Assembly (NCBI RefSeq): GCF_900538275.1
Contig: NZ_LR130778.1
Span: 1,054,001 to 1,118,000, forward strand
Source of the DNA: Petrocella atlantisensis
GTDB taxonomy: Bacteria; Bacillota; Clostridia; Lachnospirales; Vallitaleaceae
Length of the DNA: 64,000 nucleotides
Direction: 5' to 3'
The notes below the pieces were generated by a model. That model did no database searches, was not told the DNA's origin, and saw only the letters and a list, made by a program, of their open reading frames with translations. Below are positions 29,848 through 39,296 of the stretch, piece after piece. Each line of letters begins with the position of its first letter. Positions within the stretch are counted from its first letter, which is position 1. The position numbers were made by a program, and so were the translations under genes.

Positions 29848-31380
29848 TCACATGATTAATACGAGTGTAATAAATACCTGAACAAGCTCTGGGTTAAATT
29901 GAGTCCCACGACCTTTTATAAGTATCTCTATAGCCGCTTTTTTGCTCATACCGTCTCGATAAGGTCGGTCGGAGGTTAAGGCGTCAAATACATCTGCTAT
30001 CGCAATAATTTGAGCAATTAGAGGTATGGCATCGCCTTTTAATTGCAATGGATAACCTGTTCCATCATACCATTCATGATGATAACGTATACCATCTTTA
30101 ATCTTTTGATTAAAATCTGTATCTTTTATAATCTTATAACCTTCTTCAGGATGTTTTTTAATAATCTCATATTCTTCATTTGTTAAACGGCCCGGTTTGT
30201 TTAGTATATGATAAGGTATAGCTATTTTACCAATATCATGAAGCTTTCCTGCGACTTCTACTGCATCCGTGTCTTCGAAACCAATCGCTTTGGCTAGAGA
30301 AAGTGCATGATCGGCAACCAAGTTATTATGTTGGTGCGTATATGAATCGTTAATCTCCATAGCATTGGCGATAATCTCTATCATTTGAATGTATTTATTA
30401 TCAATTTTCTCCATATTATTTTCAATTTCAGAAGACAACCTATTAATGGATTCTGATAGTAAAGTAATCTCAGGTAGATACTTACTTTCATGAATTTTTA
30501 ATTTGCTTTTATAGTCGCCATTAGAGATCTTTTGGACGCTTTCAATTGTGACTTCCAGGTTTTTTGCTATTTTCCTAAATATTTTAAGCTCTGCCACAAT
30601 AACAAATGCAACTAATAGTATAACTATAATAAAAATATGCTTTCTTTGATTCACAAATAAGGATTGATAAATGGGAACATTCGCATCGATGTTAAAATAT
30701 ATATTTTGATTGCCATATCTCAAAAGCTTACTCCAAGATATGATGCTATAATTTTCACTAACTTGATTTTGATAACTTGGTGACTTAGCAACGTCAATCT
30801 TAGCTATCGTATTTTCTCCGATCGCTGATTTCATCTTTGTGATTTGGGTCTGATCTAAAGTACGACCCACACCATAGACACCCTCCGGATTTTCTCGTTC
30901 ATTATCCGTGATGGGTACTAATTTAATCAAAACAATATATCCTTCATGCCATACCAACAAATCATTTTGAGTGTTTTCTTCTAGAGTTAATTTGAAAGCA
31001 GATGAATTTTTAACTACATCCTTTAGATCTGTTCCGTAGCTTCTTATATAACTTTGATCTTCATTACTAATAAAAATTAGATCAATGTTCATCGTTTCGC
31101 TTTCCGTTATATATTGAGTAGCATTTTCCTCCATCCACAAATCATCTTCCTCATCAAGTGCAATTTGTAAATCAGTCCATACGGCATTGGTCTCGATTAC
31201 ATCCAACAAACTTTGTTCTTGTTCTGATACAAAATACTCAACCTGCCTCGATTTATCTGCAATATACTCATCCACCAAAGCATCCCATGCTTGGTTATTA
31301 ATAATTGTAATACCCATACCAATGGCAATAATAGCAGCTATGCTCATCAGTATGATGACATGTTTCATCGTTTTATACAT
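29848..31380 (-). CDS. Membrane sensor with CHASE4-like, HAMP and HD-GYP domains (c-di-GMP phosphodiesterase)
   Basis: Protein of 510 residues (ATG at 31380 after GAGGTG; an upstream TTG overlaps that site). A first helix (about 8-26), an extracytoplasmic sensor of about 200 residues starting with NNQAWDALVDEY and resembling CHASE4, a second helix near 250-270, a HAMP linker and an HD-GYP domain (330-500). The HD-GYP signature is complete: KLHDIGKIAIP, HPEEGYKII, YHHEWYDGTGYP and IADVFDALTSDRPYR. It should hydrolyse c-di-GMP in response to an external signal. A GGDEF-like protein lies at the left edge of the window. Confidence 0.9.
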   Translation of the reverse strand: MYKTMKHVIILMSIAAIIAIGMGITIINNQAWDALVDEYIADKSRQVEYFVSEQEQSLLDVIETNAVWTDLQIALDEEDDLWMEENATQYITESETMNIDLIFISNEDQSYIRSYGTDLKDVVKNSSAFKLTLEENTQNDLLVWHEGYIVLIKLVPITDNERENPEGVYGVGRTLDQTQITKMKSAIGENTIAKIDVAKSPSYQNQVSENYSIISWSKLLRYGNQNIYFNIDANVPIYQSLFVNQRKHIFIIVILLVAFVIVAELKIFRKIAKNLEVTIESVQKISNGDYKSKLKIHESKYLPEITLLSESINRLSSEIENNMEKIDNKYIQMIEIIANAMEINDSYTHQHNNLVADHALSLAKAIGFEDTDAVEVAGKLHDIGKIAIPYHILNKPGRLTNEEYEIIKKHPEEGYKIIKDTDFNQKIKDGIRYHHEWYDGTGYPLQLKGDAIPLIAQIIAIADVFDALTSDRPYRDGMSKKAAIEILIKGRGTQFNPELVQVFITLVLIM

Positions 31381-31530
31381 CTTGCACCTCAATCATTCAT
31401 TAAATAGTACAATGTGTCTATTTTAGTCTTAAGTCCTATCATAACATCATACCATACTACTATTAATTTGTAAGCCTGTTTTTAGAGTATTCAAGTGGCC
31501 AGCTTTGCTGGACACGCTCCTAGAGAACAA

Positions 31531-31562
31531 AAAAAGCCTGCTTAGAATCAAGCAGGCTTTTT
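31531..31562. terminator. Terminator of the opp operon
   Basis: AAAAAGCCTGCTT (31531-31543) with AAGCAGGCTTTTT (31550-31562), 23 bases beyond the oppA stop. Confidence 0.92.
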
Positions 31563-31585
31563 AATACGTTCTATTTAGATATAAC

Positions 31586-33250
31586 TTACTCTACTAATGT
31601 AGCACCACTGAAATCGACTGTACCAAGTACAGAACGATCCCATCCTTGTAATTTCTCTGACACTAACATAACATCTGTGTAGTGGTAGATAGGAATTACA
31701 GGCATATCAGCTACAAACATTTCTTGTGCTTCATAAAGTACATCAAAATGCTCTTTACCTCTTGTTACAGCAGCTTGTGAAAGTAATGCATCATATTCAG
31801 CGTTGCTGTACTTAGGATCATTATAAGCGTTTCCGGTTGTGAAAATACTTAAAAGTCCCATTGGATCCATAAAGTCTGTTAACCAACCACCACGTGAAAG
31901 TTCAAAGTCGCCAACTTTACGTGTGTCTTGGAATACAGCCCACTCTTGATTTTCAAGCTTTGTTTCAACACCAAGATTGGTTTTGAACATCTCTTGAATC
32001 AACTCTGCAACAACTTGGTGACCTTCACCTGTGTTGTAAAGAATTGTAAATTCTGGGAAGCCTTCTCCATCTGGATAGCCCGCTTCAGCAAGTAGTGCTT
32101 GTGCTTCTGCTACTTTACTACCATCTGTTGGAACGCCATAAGAACCGGCAGTCTCAAAGAAGTCATTACCGTCAGCATCTAAGAATCCTGGTGGTACAAA
32201 ACCAGCTGCTGGTACTTGACCTGCTGCTAATGTTTCAACAATCATTTCTCTATCAATTGCTAATGCGAATGCTTGTCTAACACGTACGTCTTTCCACATA
32301 TCTAGATTCAAGTTATAGTTATAGTAGTAAGTTCCAAGTAATGGGAACACATAGAAGTTTGGATCTTCAGCGATTAGACGTGGAGTCTCTGCTGTTGGTA
32401 CTGTAGGAATGAAATGTAACTCACCATTTTGATACGCTTGGTAAGAAGTTGCTTCTTCATCAATGAAGACACCTTTAATACCGTCAAGCATAACTGCTTC
32501 AGCATTCCAGTATTCTGGGTTCTTAACTAAGGTTAAACCTTCACCAATTTTGTATGATGTTAAAACAAATGGTCCGTTTGATACTGCAAGCGCAGGATCT
32601 TTTGCCCATGCGCCATCAGCTGCAGCTTCAACAGATGATTGCTTAACTGGCATAAAGTGGTAGAAAGATAATAAACTTACGATATAGTCAGTTGGGTTAT
32701 TAAGCTTTACTTCAAGGGTATAGTCATCAACCGCTGTAACGCCTACGTCATCTAATGAGCCTTCACCGTTAACAACGTCCATAGCACCTACAACATTGGT
32801 ATACTCCCAAATCCATGAGTACTCAGATGCTGTTGCTGGGTCCATACCACGTTTCCATGAGTATACAAAGTCATGAGCTGTAAGTGGTGATCCATCAGAC
32901 CAGTTAGATTCTCTTAATTTGAAGGTTACAGTTAAACCATCTTCTGATACTTCCCATGATTCTGCGATACCTGGGAATATTTCACCGCTTTTTTCTCTAA
33001 CGAGAGCTTCAAAAGTTTGGTTGATAACGTCTCCGCCATCACTCGCCCCATTCAAAGTTGGGTCGATGGTTTTTGGATCTGCACCAACGTTCCAATTAAG
33101 GATTTTTTCAGCTCCTGTTTCTGTTGCTTCTGGAGTTTCTGTTGTTTCTGGAGTCTCAGTTGTTGTGCTAGGTTCTTCTGTTTTTCCACATGCAGCTAAC
33201 AATGAAACAGATAATGCAAGTACAAGTAGTAATGATAATAATTTTTTCAT
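31586..33250 (-). CDS. oppA: Oligopeptide ABC transporter, substrate-binding lipoprotein
   Basis: Protein of 554 residues. A signal peptide ends in the lipobox SLLAAC, then a Thr/Glu/Pro-rich linker (about 25-50) tethers the receptor to the membrane. The SBP_bac_5 domain follows: LNWNVGADPKTIDPTLNGASDG, WSDGSPLTAHDFVYSWKR, and FALAIDREMIVETLAAG. It binds peptides and hands them to OppBC. Last gene of the oppBCDFA operon but with its own promoter, which would allow the receptor to be made in excess. Confidence 0.93.
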   Translation of the reverse strand: MKKLLSLLLVLALSVSLLAACGKTEEPSTTTETPETTETPEATETGAEKILNWNVGADPKTIDPTLNGASDGGDVINQTFEALVREKSGEIFPGIAESWEVSEDGLTVTFKLRESNWSDGSPLTAHDFVYSWKRGMDPATASEYSWIWEYTNVVGAMDVVNGEGSLDDVGVTAVDDYTLEVKLNNPTDYIVSLLSFYHFMPVKQSSVEAAADGAWAKDPALAVSNGPFVLTSYKIGEGLTLVKNPEYWNAEAVMLDGIKGVFIDEEATSYQAYQNGELHFIPTVPTAETPRLIAEDPNFYVFPLLGTYYYNYNLNLDMWKDVRVRQAFALAIDREMIVETLAAGQVPAAGFVPPGFLDADGNDFFETAGSYGVPTDGSKVAEAQALLAEAGYPDGEGFPEFTILYNTGEGHQVVAELIQEMFKTNLGVETKLENQEWAVFQDTRKVGDFELSRGGWLTDFMDPMGLLSIFTTGNAYNDPKYSNAEYDALLSQAAVTRGKEHFDVLYEAQEMFVADMPVIPIYHYTDVMLVSEKLQGWDRSVLGTVDFSGATLVE

Positions 33251-33294
33251 GTTCTTCCTCCTTTTATTGTTTTCTATATTTGATTAAAGTGTCC

Positions 33295-33428
33295 GTTTGA
33301 CATTTTAACCTTGGTGAAAGTGTCAAACTTAAGTTTCTCTAGTACATAAAATATATAGATTACGTTGATACATTCATAACTATATATTCTATGTCAAGTT
33401 CAACTATAGCAGTTTGACATTTTAACCT
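33295..33428. repeat. Pair of 17-bp direct repeats in the oppA leader
   Basis: GTTTGACATTTTAACCT occurs at 33295-33311 and 33412-33428. Each copy also sits in a small dyad: TTTGACA with TGTCAAA (33296 to about 33329), and ATGTCAA (33391-33397) with TTTGACAT (33413-33420). They lie between the oppA promoter and its start codon and may be regulator sites. Confidence 0.6.
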
Positions 33429-33489
33429 ATATTAATTGTTATGCTCTTCATAACAAACAATATCAGTAAAATTTTTTTCACACTTCTAT

Positions 33490-33517
33490 ATTATACCACA
33501 TCTTTAGAGATTGTTAA
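33490..33517 (-). promoter_or_regulatory. Internal promoter of oppA
   Basis: Read leftward, TTAACA (33512-33517), 16-bp spacer, TATAAT (33490-33495). It gives a leader of about 230 bases. Confidence 0.6.
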
Positions 33518-34496
33518 TCTTTTTTACCAAATGACAGGCAACAAAGTGGTCTGGTAAGACTTCCACAAGCTCTGGTGTTACTTCATCGCAGATTTCTTCA
33601 CAATAACGACATCTGGAACTAAATCGGCAACCTTCTTTGGGATCAATCGGACTTCTAACATCCCCCTCTAACACAATTCGGCCCTCTTTTTTTGCACGTG
33701 GATCCGGAATTGGTATGGAGGACAACAACGCTTTGGTATAAGGGTGTAACGGCTTTTCATACAACTCATTACTTTCAGCAATTTCCATCATATGACCTAA
33801 ATACATAACGCCTATTCTATCCGATATATGCTTAACCATAGACAAGTCGTGGGCAATAAACAAATAGGTTAAGCCCAGCTCCTTTTGTAGATCTTCAAGC
33901 ATATTAACCACTTGTGCCTGGATAGAAACATCTAGGGCAGAAATCGGTTCATCACATATAATCAAATCCGGTTCAATAGCTATGGCCCTTGCAATACCGA
34001 TTCTTTGTCGTTGACCACCGGAGAACTCATGTGGGTAACGGCTGGCATGTTCTTTTTTAAGTCCAACGCGTGTCAGCAAGTCATGGATACGTTCCATCCT
34101 AGCTTCACCTTTAATATCGGTGTGTATGTCTAGACCTTCTCCAATAATATCGGCAATGGTCATACGTGTATTCAAGGATGCATAAGGGTCTTGGAAAATC
34201 ATTTGAATTCTTTTTCTATATTTAAGCATTTCTTTTGGTGAAATATTGGTAATGTCTTCACCATCATAGATGATCTTGCCACCCGTTGGTTCATACAATC
34301 TTACGATTGCTCTTCCTGTTGTGGACTTACCACAGCCGGATTCTCCAACCAGACCAAAGGTTTCGCCTTTATTGATCACAAAAGAAATACCATCCACTGC
34401 TTTTAAATATTTACGTTTACTTTCAACCATACTGTGTTTGACGGTGAAATATTTCTTAAGTCCTTTTATCTCTAGTAATACTTTCTTATCCGGCAT
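33504..34496 (-). CDS. oppF: Oligopeptide ABC transporter ATP-binding protein OppF
   Basis: Protein of 330 residues; ATG at 34496 after AAAAGGAT. Walker [29 protein letters not shown], signature [17 protein letters not shown], Walker [16 protein letters not shown]-loop FIAHDLSMV. The C-terminal extension has [17 protein letters not shown], the cysteine motif of dipeptide/oligopeptide ATPases that binds an Fe-S cluster in some members. The gene overlaps oppD by 11 bases. Confidence 0.95.
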   Translation of the reverse strand: MPDKKVLLEIKGLKKYFTVKHSMVESKRKYLKAVDGISFVINKGETFGLVGESGCGKSTTGRAIVRLYEPTGGKIIYDGEDITNISPKEMLKYRKRIQMIFQDPYASLNTRMTIADIIGEGLDIHTDIKGEARMERIHDLLTRVGLKKEHASRYPHEFSGGQRQRIGIARAIAIEPDLIICDEPISALDVSIQAQVVNMLEDLQKELGLTYLFIAHDLSMVKHISDRIGVMYLGHMMEIAESNELYEKPLHPYTKALLSSIPIPDPRAKKEGRIVLEGDVRSPIDPKEGCRFSSRCRYCEEICDEVTPELVEVLPDHFVACHLVKKINNL

Positions 34497-35505
34497 CAAT
34501 ATCACATCCTTTTATGTAACCTTCGACTTCTGGTGCATCATCATGGATTAGCCAACATGCTGATGTGTGTCCTTCACTTATTTTGTAAGTCGGTGCCATT
34601 TCTTCTTTACATATTTCCATCGCATGAGGACATCTATATGAGAAAGGACAGCCTTTTGGAGGATTTAGTAAATCCGGTGGTGATCCGGGTATGGGGACCA
34701 ATCGTTCTTTTGCTGCTGCATCCATACGGGGTACAGAATTCATCAAGCCCCTTGTGTAAGGATGTTGTGGACTATGAAAAATCTCATCCACAGTGCCTTT
34801 TTCCATAATCATACCACCATACATAACAATCATATGCTTACAGGTTTCTGCTATCACACCTAAATCATGGGTAATTATCATAATAGATGTATCAATCTCA
34901 CTGGCTAGTTTTTTCATAATCTCCAGTATTTGTGCTTGAATTGTTACATCTAGCGCTGTTGTAGGCTCATCCGCAATTAAAAGTTTGGGGTTGCATGATA
35001 GAGCTGTTGCAATCATGGCTCTCTGACGCATACCACCTGAGAACTCATGAGGATAGGCATTGATTCTTTTTTCCGGTTCAGGAATACCCACCATACGTAG
35101 CTTATCAACTGCAATCTCAAGTGCCTTTTTCTTAGATACTTTTTGATGCCTTCTAATAACTTCGACCATCAGATTTCTAATGGTAAATACTGGATTGAGA
35201 GAGGTCATCGGATCTTGAAAGATCATCGAAATCTCTTTACCACGAATTTTACACATTTCTTCGTTGCTTTTTGTGGAAATAACTTCACCATTAAAGATGA
35301 TTTCCCCACCTTTGATTTTTCCGGGATGATCGATAAGTCCCATTATAGAAAGAGCTGTCACACTTTTTCCACTGCCGGATTCACCAACGATACCAAGAAT
35401 ATCGCCTTTTTCCATTGAAAAACTATTACCACGTACAGCTTGTACTTCGCCCATATGGGTGTAAAAAGATGTACTTAGATTTTTGACTTCTAATATTTTA
35501 CTCAT
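34486..35505 (-). CDS. oppD: Oligopeptide ABC transporter ATP-binding protein OppD
   Basis: Protein of 339 residues. Walker [29 protein letters not shown], signature [17 protein letters not shown], Walker [15 protein letters not shown] and H-loop IITHDLGVI. The C-terminal cysteine motif is [17 protein letters not shown]. It forms the heterodimeric motor with OppF. Tight spacing to oppC (9 bases) and overlap with oppF mark a single transcript. Confidence 0.95.
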   Translation of the reverse strand: MSKILEVKNLSTSFYTHMGEVQAVRGNSFSMEKGDILGIVGESGSGKSVTALSIMGLIDHPGKIKGGEIIFNGEVISTKSNEEMCKIRGKEISMIFQDPMTSLNPVFTIRNLMVEVIRRHQKVSKKKALEIAVDKLRMVGIPEPEKRINAYPHEFSGGMRQRAMIATALSCNPKLLIADEPTTALDVTIQAQILEIMKKLASEIDTSIMIITHDLGVIAETCKHMIVMYGGMIMEKGTVDEIFHSPQHPYTRGLMNSVPRMDAAAKERLVPIPGSPPDLLNPPKGCPFSYRCPHAMEICKEEMAPTYKISEGHTSACWLIHDDAPEVEGYIKGCDIDAG

Positions 35506-35514
35506 TTTATTAAC

Positions 35515-36720
35515 CTATCCTTTCCTTAGTCGTGGATCAAGTGCATCTCGTAATCCATCCCCTAAGAAATTAAATGCAAGAATAATAATTGCAATCGTAA
35601 GAGCAGGGAAGAACAATTGATAAGGGTATGTCAAAAGCCCTGAAAGGGAATTGTTCGCTAGTGTTCCAAGAGATGCTTGAGGTGCAGATACGCCAAGACC
35701 AATGAAACTTAAAAATGCCTCTGTAAAAACAGCACTTGGAATCATCATGGTCATAGATACGATAATCGGACCCATAGCATTTGGAATCAAGTGTCTAAAT
35801 ATAATCTTATACCTAGGCACACCAATGACACTGGCTGCCAATACAAATTCTTGTTCCTTTAGTGCCAACATCTGCCCACGAACCAACCTAGCCATGGACA
35901 CCCAGTAAACCGTACTGAGTGCTATAACAATATTGGTCAAACCGTCATTATCTTTGAAGGTAACCATTAATAGAATAACATATAAAATCAAAGGTACGGA
36001 ATTGATAATATCCACGATACGCATCATAAACTCATCTACTTTACCGCCTTCAAAGCCTGAAATGCTACCATATACCACGCCAATCATAAGGTTCACGAGC
36101 GTAGCTATGAATGCGATCATCAAAGATATTCTCGTACCATACATAACACGGGTTAAAATATCGCGACCTAAGTCGTCTGTTCCAAAAGGAAATGTTCGAT
36201 TGAAAATTTTATCATTCGGTTGGGTATAAACAACGCCATTGTACTCAATTGTATGATCATAATCAAAACCTTGTTTGGAAGGCAGCAAATTATAAGAAAA
36301 ATCAAGTGTCACTTCTTCAAAATCATCTTCTGTACCATACTTATAGACATAAATCTTGTTAATCATGTCTCTTTGGAGCTTGTCCGGTTCAAGGCGGTCA
36401 TAAACTTCACCATCATCCGTTACCAAGAATATGTTGTAGTCATTGGATAAATGAAAGTTCACATTTTCTCCCACATCGAAGATTTCTAACCTCGGTGGTA
36501 AATTTTTGAACTTATTCAATTGATCTGAGTAAGAATATTTCGTCATACTTGGTCCAAATAGACCAAATAGAAGTACAATAATAATGGTAAAAGCCCCAAC
36601 CATAGCAAGCTTATTTTTCTTAAGTCTACGCCAAGCATCCTGCCAGTACGTTAAACTTGGGCGTGATACTTCCATGTCTTCTGTATTGTCTTTGATGAAT
36701 ACAAATCTTTTATCTGCCAT
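35515..36720 (-). CDS. oppC: Oligopeptide ABC transporter permease OppC
   Basis: Protein of 401 residues, longer than the usual 300. The N-terminal cytoplasmic tail and first helix (about 38-58) are followed by an extra soluble segment of about 110 residues (60-170) before the conserved permease core. The core starts NRTFPFGTDDLGRDILTRVMYGTRISL and has the EAA loop LAASVIGVPRYKIIFRHLIPNA (21 residues, quoted here in part: VIGVPRYKIIFRHLIPN). The insert is common in Firmicute OppC proteins. It pairs with OppB, whose gene ends 2 bases upstream. Confidence 0.93.
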   Translation of the reverse strand: MADKRFVFIKDNTEDMEVSRPSLTYWQDAWRRLKKNKLAMVGAFTIIIVLLFGLFGPSMTKYSYSDQLNKFKNLPPRLEIFDVGENVNFHLSNDYNIFLVTDDGEVYDRLEPDKLQRDMINKIYVYKYGTEDDFEEVTLDFSYNLLPSKQGFDYDHTIEYNGVVYTQPNDKIFNRTFPFGTDDLGRDILTRVMYGTRISLMIAFIATLVNLMIGVVYGSISGFEGGKVDEFMMRIVDIINSVPLILYVILLMVTFKDNDGLTNIVIALSTVYWVSMARLVRGQMLALKEQEFVLAASVIGVPRYKIIFRHLIPNAMGPIIVSMTMMIPSAVFTEAFLSFIGLGVSAPQASLGTLANNSLSGLLTYPYQLFFPALTIAIIILAFNFLGDGLRDALDPRLRKG

Positions 36721-36722
36721 GA

Positions 36723-37649
36723 TTATTTTTCCTTCCCAAGTTTTATTCTAGGGTCAATAAACCCGTATGCAATATCTACAAGTAATACCATAATGATATA
36801 AAAGGCTGCATAGAAAACAGTAATACCAGTGATTGTTGTATAGTCTCGATTACCAACACTTTCCACAAAATATCGGCCCATACCCGGTACAGCAAATATT
36901 TTTTCAATAACGAAGGAACCGGTTAAAATAGCTGCAATCATAGGGCCAAGATAAGTAACAACAGGAATTAAAGCATTCTTAATAGCATGCTTATAGATGA
37001 CTTTGAATTCACTCAAGCCGTTGGCTCTTGCTGTACGAATATAGTCTTGTCTTAATACTTCAAGCATACTGGATCTTGTAAGTCTTGCAACAAAGGATAA
37101 TGAATAGCCGGACAAGGCCAATACCGGTCCGACATAACCAAGGGGTGAGGTGACACCGAAACTGGGCAAGATACCTAATTTGCCCGCAAAAAAATAGATA
37201 ATCAAGGTCGCCATAACAAAACTGGGCACTGTAACACCTAGCGTAGCCATAAACATAACCAGATAATCAATGGGCTTATTTTGTTTTAGTGCCGAGACAA
37301 TGCCAAGGGGAATACCAAAAAGTACTATGAGTATCGTTGCATACAAGCCGATTCTGGCAGATGCGGGAAAACCGGAAATAATCAAATCGTTAACGGTTGT
37401 TCCTATTTTTGAATAAGATGGTCCAAGATCAAAAGTGACCAATCCTTTTACATAATCAAAATACTGTTCATAAATTGGAGCGTCCAAATTATACTTTTCA
37501 TTGAGTGTTTTTAATATTTCATCCGGCACAGGTCGTTCCCGTGTAAAAGGACCTCCTGGTATAGAATGCATCATCACAAATGTTAGTGTCGTGATAATTA
37601 AGAGGGTAATCAACGCTGAGAGAATTCGTTTTGCGTAATAACCTTTCAT
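36723..37649 (-). CDS. oppB: Oligopeptide ABC transporter permease OppB
   Basis: Protein of 308 residues. I chose the ATG at 37649 (MKGYYAKRILSAL), 7 bases after AAGGAGC; the open frame extends 32 codons upstream without a better site. Six helices, the conserved YDAPIYEQYFDYV-like N-terminal loop (NLDAPIYEQYFDYVKGLV) and an EAA loop, RTARANGLSEFKVIYKHA. First gene of the operon oppBCDFA, under a promoter with a likely CcpA site. Confidence 0.94.
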   Translation of the reverse strand: MKGYYAKRILSALITLLIITTLTFVMMHSIPGGPFTRERPVPDEILKTLNEKYNLDAPIYEQYFDYVKGLVTFDLGPSYSKIGTTVNDLIISGFPASARIGLYATILIVLFGIPLGIVSALKQNKPIDYLVMFMATLGVTVPSFVMATLIIYFFAGKLGILPSFGVTSPLGYVGPVLALSGYSLSFVARLTRSSMLEVLRQDYIRTARANGLSEFKVIYKHAIKNALIPVVTYLGPMIAAILTGSFVIEKIFAVPGMGRYFVESVGNRDYTTITGITVFYAAFYIIMVLLVDIAYGFIDPRIKLGKEK

Positions 37650-37818
37650 TTTAAAGCTCCTTTCGACATTTATGATTCTAATACTAACCAACACATTCAT
37701 GCGGCTGATGACTATAATCTTATTCAAGTAAAAGGTTCTTATCATTGACCTTAATGTACCTTAAATTTAGTAGATTATAAAATAATTTTACTGTACAGAA
37801 TCCTTAATTTACTAGGAT

Positions 37819-37856
37819 AGTATATAATAAATCAAAACCGATGTAAAGCGTTTTCC
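37819..37856 (-). promoter_or_regulatory. Promoter of the opp operon with candidate cre (CcpA) site
   Basis: Read leftward, -35 TTTACA (37842-37847), 17-bp spacer, -10 TATACT (37819-37824). The -35 is overlapped by GGAAAACGCTTTAC (37843-37856), whose core matches the catabolite-responsive element consensus WAARCGYTWWC over 11 positions. CcpA bound here would repress peptide uptake on good sugars. The rest of 37857-38035 shows nothing I can name. Confidence 0.6.
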
Positions 37857-38037
37857 CTTAAAAGACATTTGTTTTTCCTTGACATTAAAAAAATTTTACT
37901 ACCTTATATATTTTTCTTCGATTTTATGGTTTCAGATGATTCGATGCGAGCCTAATGTCAGAAAAAGACACACAAACATCGTTATTGAATATGTTTCTTG
38001 TTCTACCTTATATATTGATAATAAATAATGCATCTCA

Positions 38038-38134
38038 TTGACAAAAATGTTATCTATCTATAGAATCAAAATAAGGTTCTGCCTCGTTTTGATTGCAAAT
38101 TGTTCACGGCGTGAACGCATATAAGGAGAAAATT
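38038..38134 (+). promoter_or_regulatory. Promoter and structured leader of the DEAD-box helicase gene
   Basis: TTGACA (38038-38043), 17-bp spacer, TAGAAT (38061-38066). The leader of about 60 bases forms two stems: AATCAAAA with TTTTGATT, and GTTCACG-G-CGTGAAC (38102-38116) just before the ribosome site AAGGAG (38123-38128). Confidence 0.72.
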
Positions 38135-39271
38135 ATGGCTACATTTAATGAATTAAAAATAAGCGACACCTTTATTATGGGACTTAAACACGAAAATATT
38201 ATAGATCCTACTGACATACAAAGCATAACCATTAAACACATTTTGGATAATAAAGACCTCATAGCTGAAGCCATCACAGGAAGCGGTAAGACCTTAGCCT
38301 ACCTATTGCCTTCTTTTCAACGTATTGATACAGACTCTAAAGACCTGCACACTTTAATTTTGGCACCTACCCACGAACTGGTTATCCAGATTAATAACGT
38401 CATTAAGACGTTGGCTCACAACTCCAACCACCCCTTAAGATCTACACCAATCATAGGTGAAGTCAATATCAAACGCCAAATTGATTACTTAAAAGAAAAG
38501 CCCCATATTATTGTTGGAACCCCTGGCCGAGTATTAGAATTGATTCAGCTCAAAAAAATAAAAGCCCATCAAATCAAAACCTTAGTGATCGATGAAGCTG
38601 ATAAATTATTAAGTGATAGTAATGTTCAGACCGTCAAAAGCATTATCAAAACTACATTGCGTGATCGTCAGTTATTGGCCTTTTCTGCTTCTATTAGTGA
38701 AAAAGCCTTAACATGTGCCCTATCACTCATGAAAAGCCCTGAAATCGTCAATATCGCGCCTGACAAGGTTAACCCAGCCATTGAGCACTGTTTCATAGTA
38801 GCACCACAAAGAGATAAAATAGATACGCTTAGAAAACTCATACATGCAGTAAAACCTTCAAAGGCCATCGTCTTTATTAACAAAAATGAAGCTATTATTG
38901 ATGTTGTGGAAAAGTTGAACTATCATAAAATAGATGCTGTCGGTATTTATGGAAATGCTACGAAACAAGAACGTAAAAAAGCCATTGATCATTTTAAAGG
39001 AGGACAAGCCAAAGTTCTTGTCGCCTCAGATTTGGTAGCAAGAGGGCTTGACCTTCAAAATCTCTCCCATGTTATCAATATGGATATTCCTGTCGACCTC
39101 AATGAATATATTCACCGCGTCGGTCGTACGGGTCGTGCCGGCGAAAACGGTGTGGCTATATCCATCATCACGCTAAGCCAGTTACAAGATATCAAAAAAA
39201 TTGAAAAGATCAACAACATCCATATTCAATCAAAAGCAATTAAAAATGGACAACTTAGAGATTACAAATAA
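38135..39271 (+). CDS. DEAD-box ATP-dependent RNA helicase
   Basis: Protein of 378 residues; the ATG at 38135 follows AAGGAG. Helicase motifs in order: Q-motif (DPTDIQ), motif I AITGSGKT, Ia APTHELV, Ib TPGR, II VIDEADKLL, III SAS, IV FINKN, V VASDLVARGLD, VI HRVGRTGRAG. It is a minimal helicase core with a C-terminal tail of only about 20 residues, without an RNA-binding domain like that of CshA or DbpA. Likely roles are ribosome assembly or RNA decay at low temperature. The paired stems in its leader resemble those of temperature-controlled mRNAs. Confidence 0.92.
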   Translation: MATFNELKISDTFIMGLKHENIIDPTDIQSITIKHILDNKDLIAEAITGSGKTLAYLLPSFQRIDTDSKDLHTLILAPTHELVIQINNVIKTLAHNSNHPLRSTPIIGEVNIKRQIDYLKEKPHIIVGTPGRVLELIQLKKIKAHQIKTLVIDEADKLLSDSNVQTVKSIIKTTLRDRQLLAFSASISEKALTCALSLMKSPEIVNIAPDKVNPAIEHCFIVAPQRDKIDTLRKLIHAVKPSKAIVFINKNEAIIDVVEKLNYHKIDAVGIYGNATKQERKKAIDHFKGGQAKVLVASDLVARGLDLQNLSHVINMDIPVDLNEYIHRVGRTGRAGENGVAISIITLSQLQDIKKIEKINNIHIQSKAIKNGQLRDYK

Positions 39272-39296
39272 TCTGACGCAAGGCTCTTTTGACATT

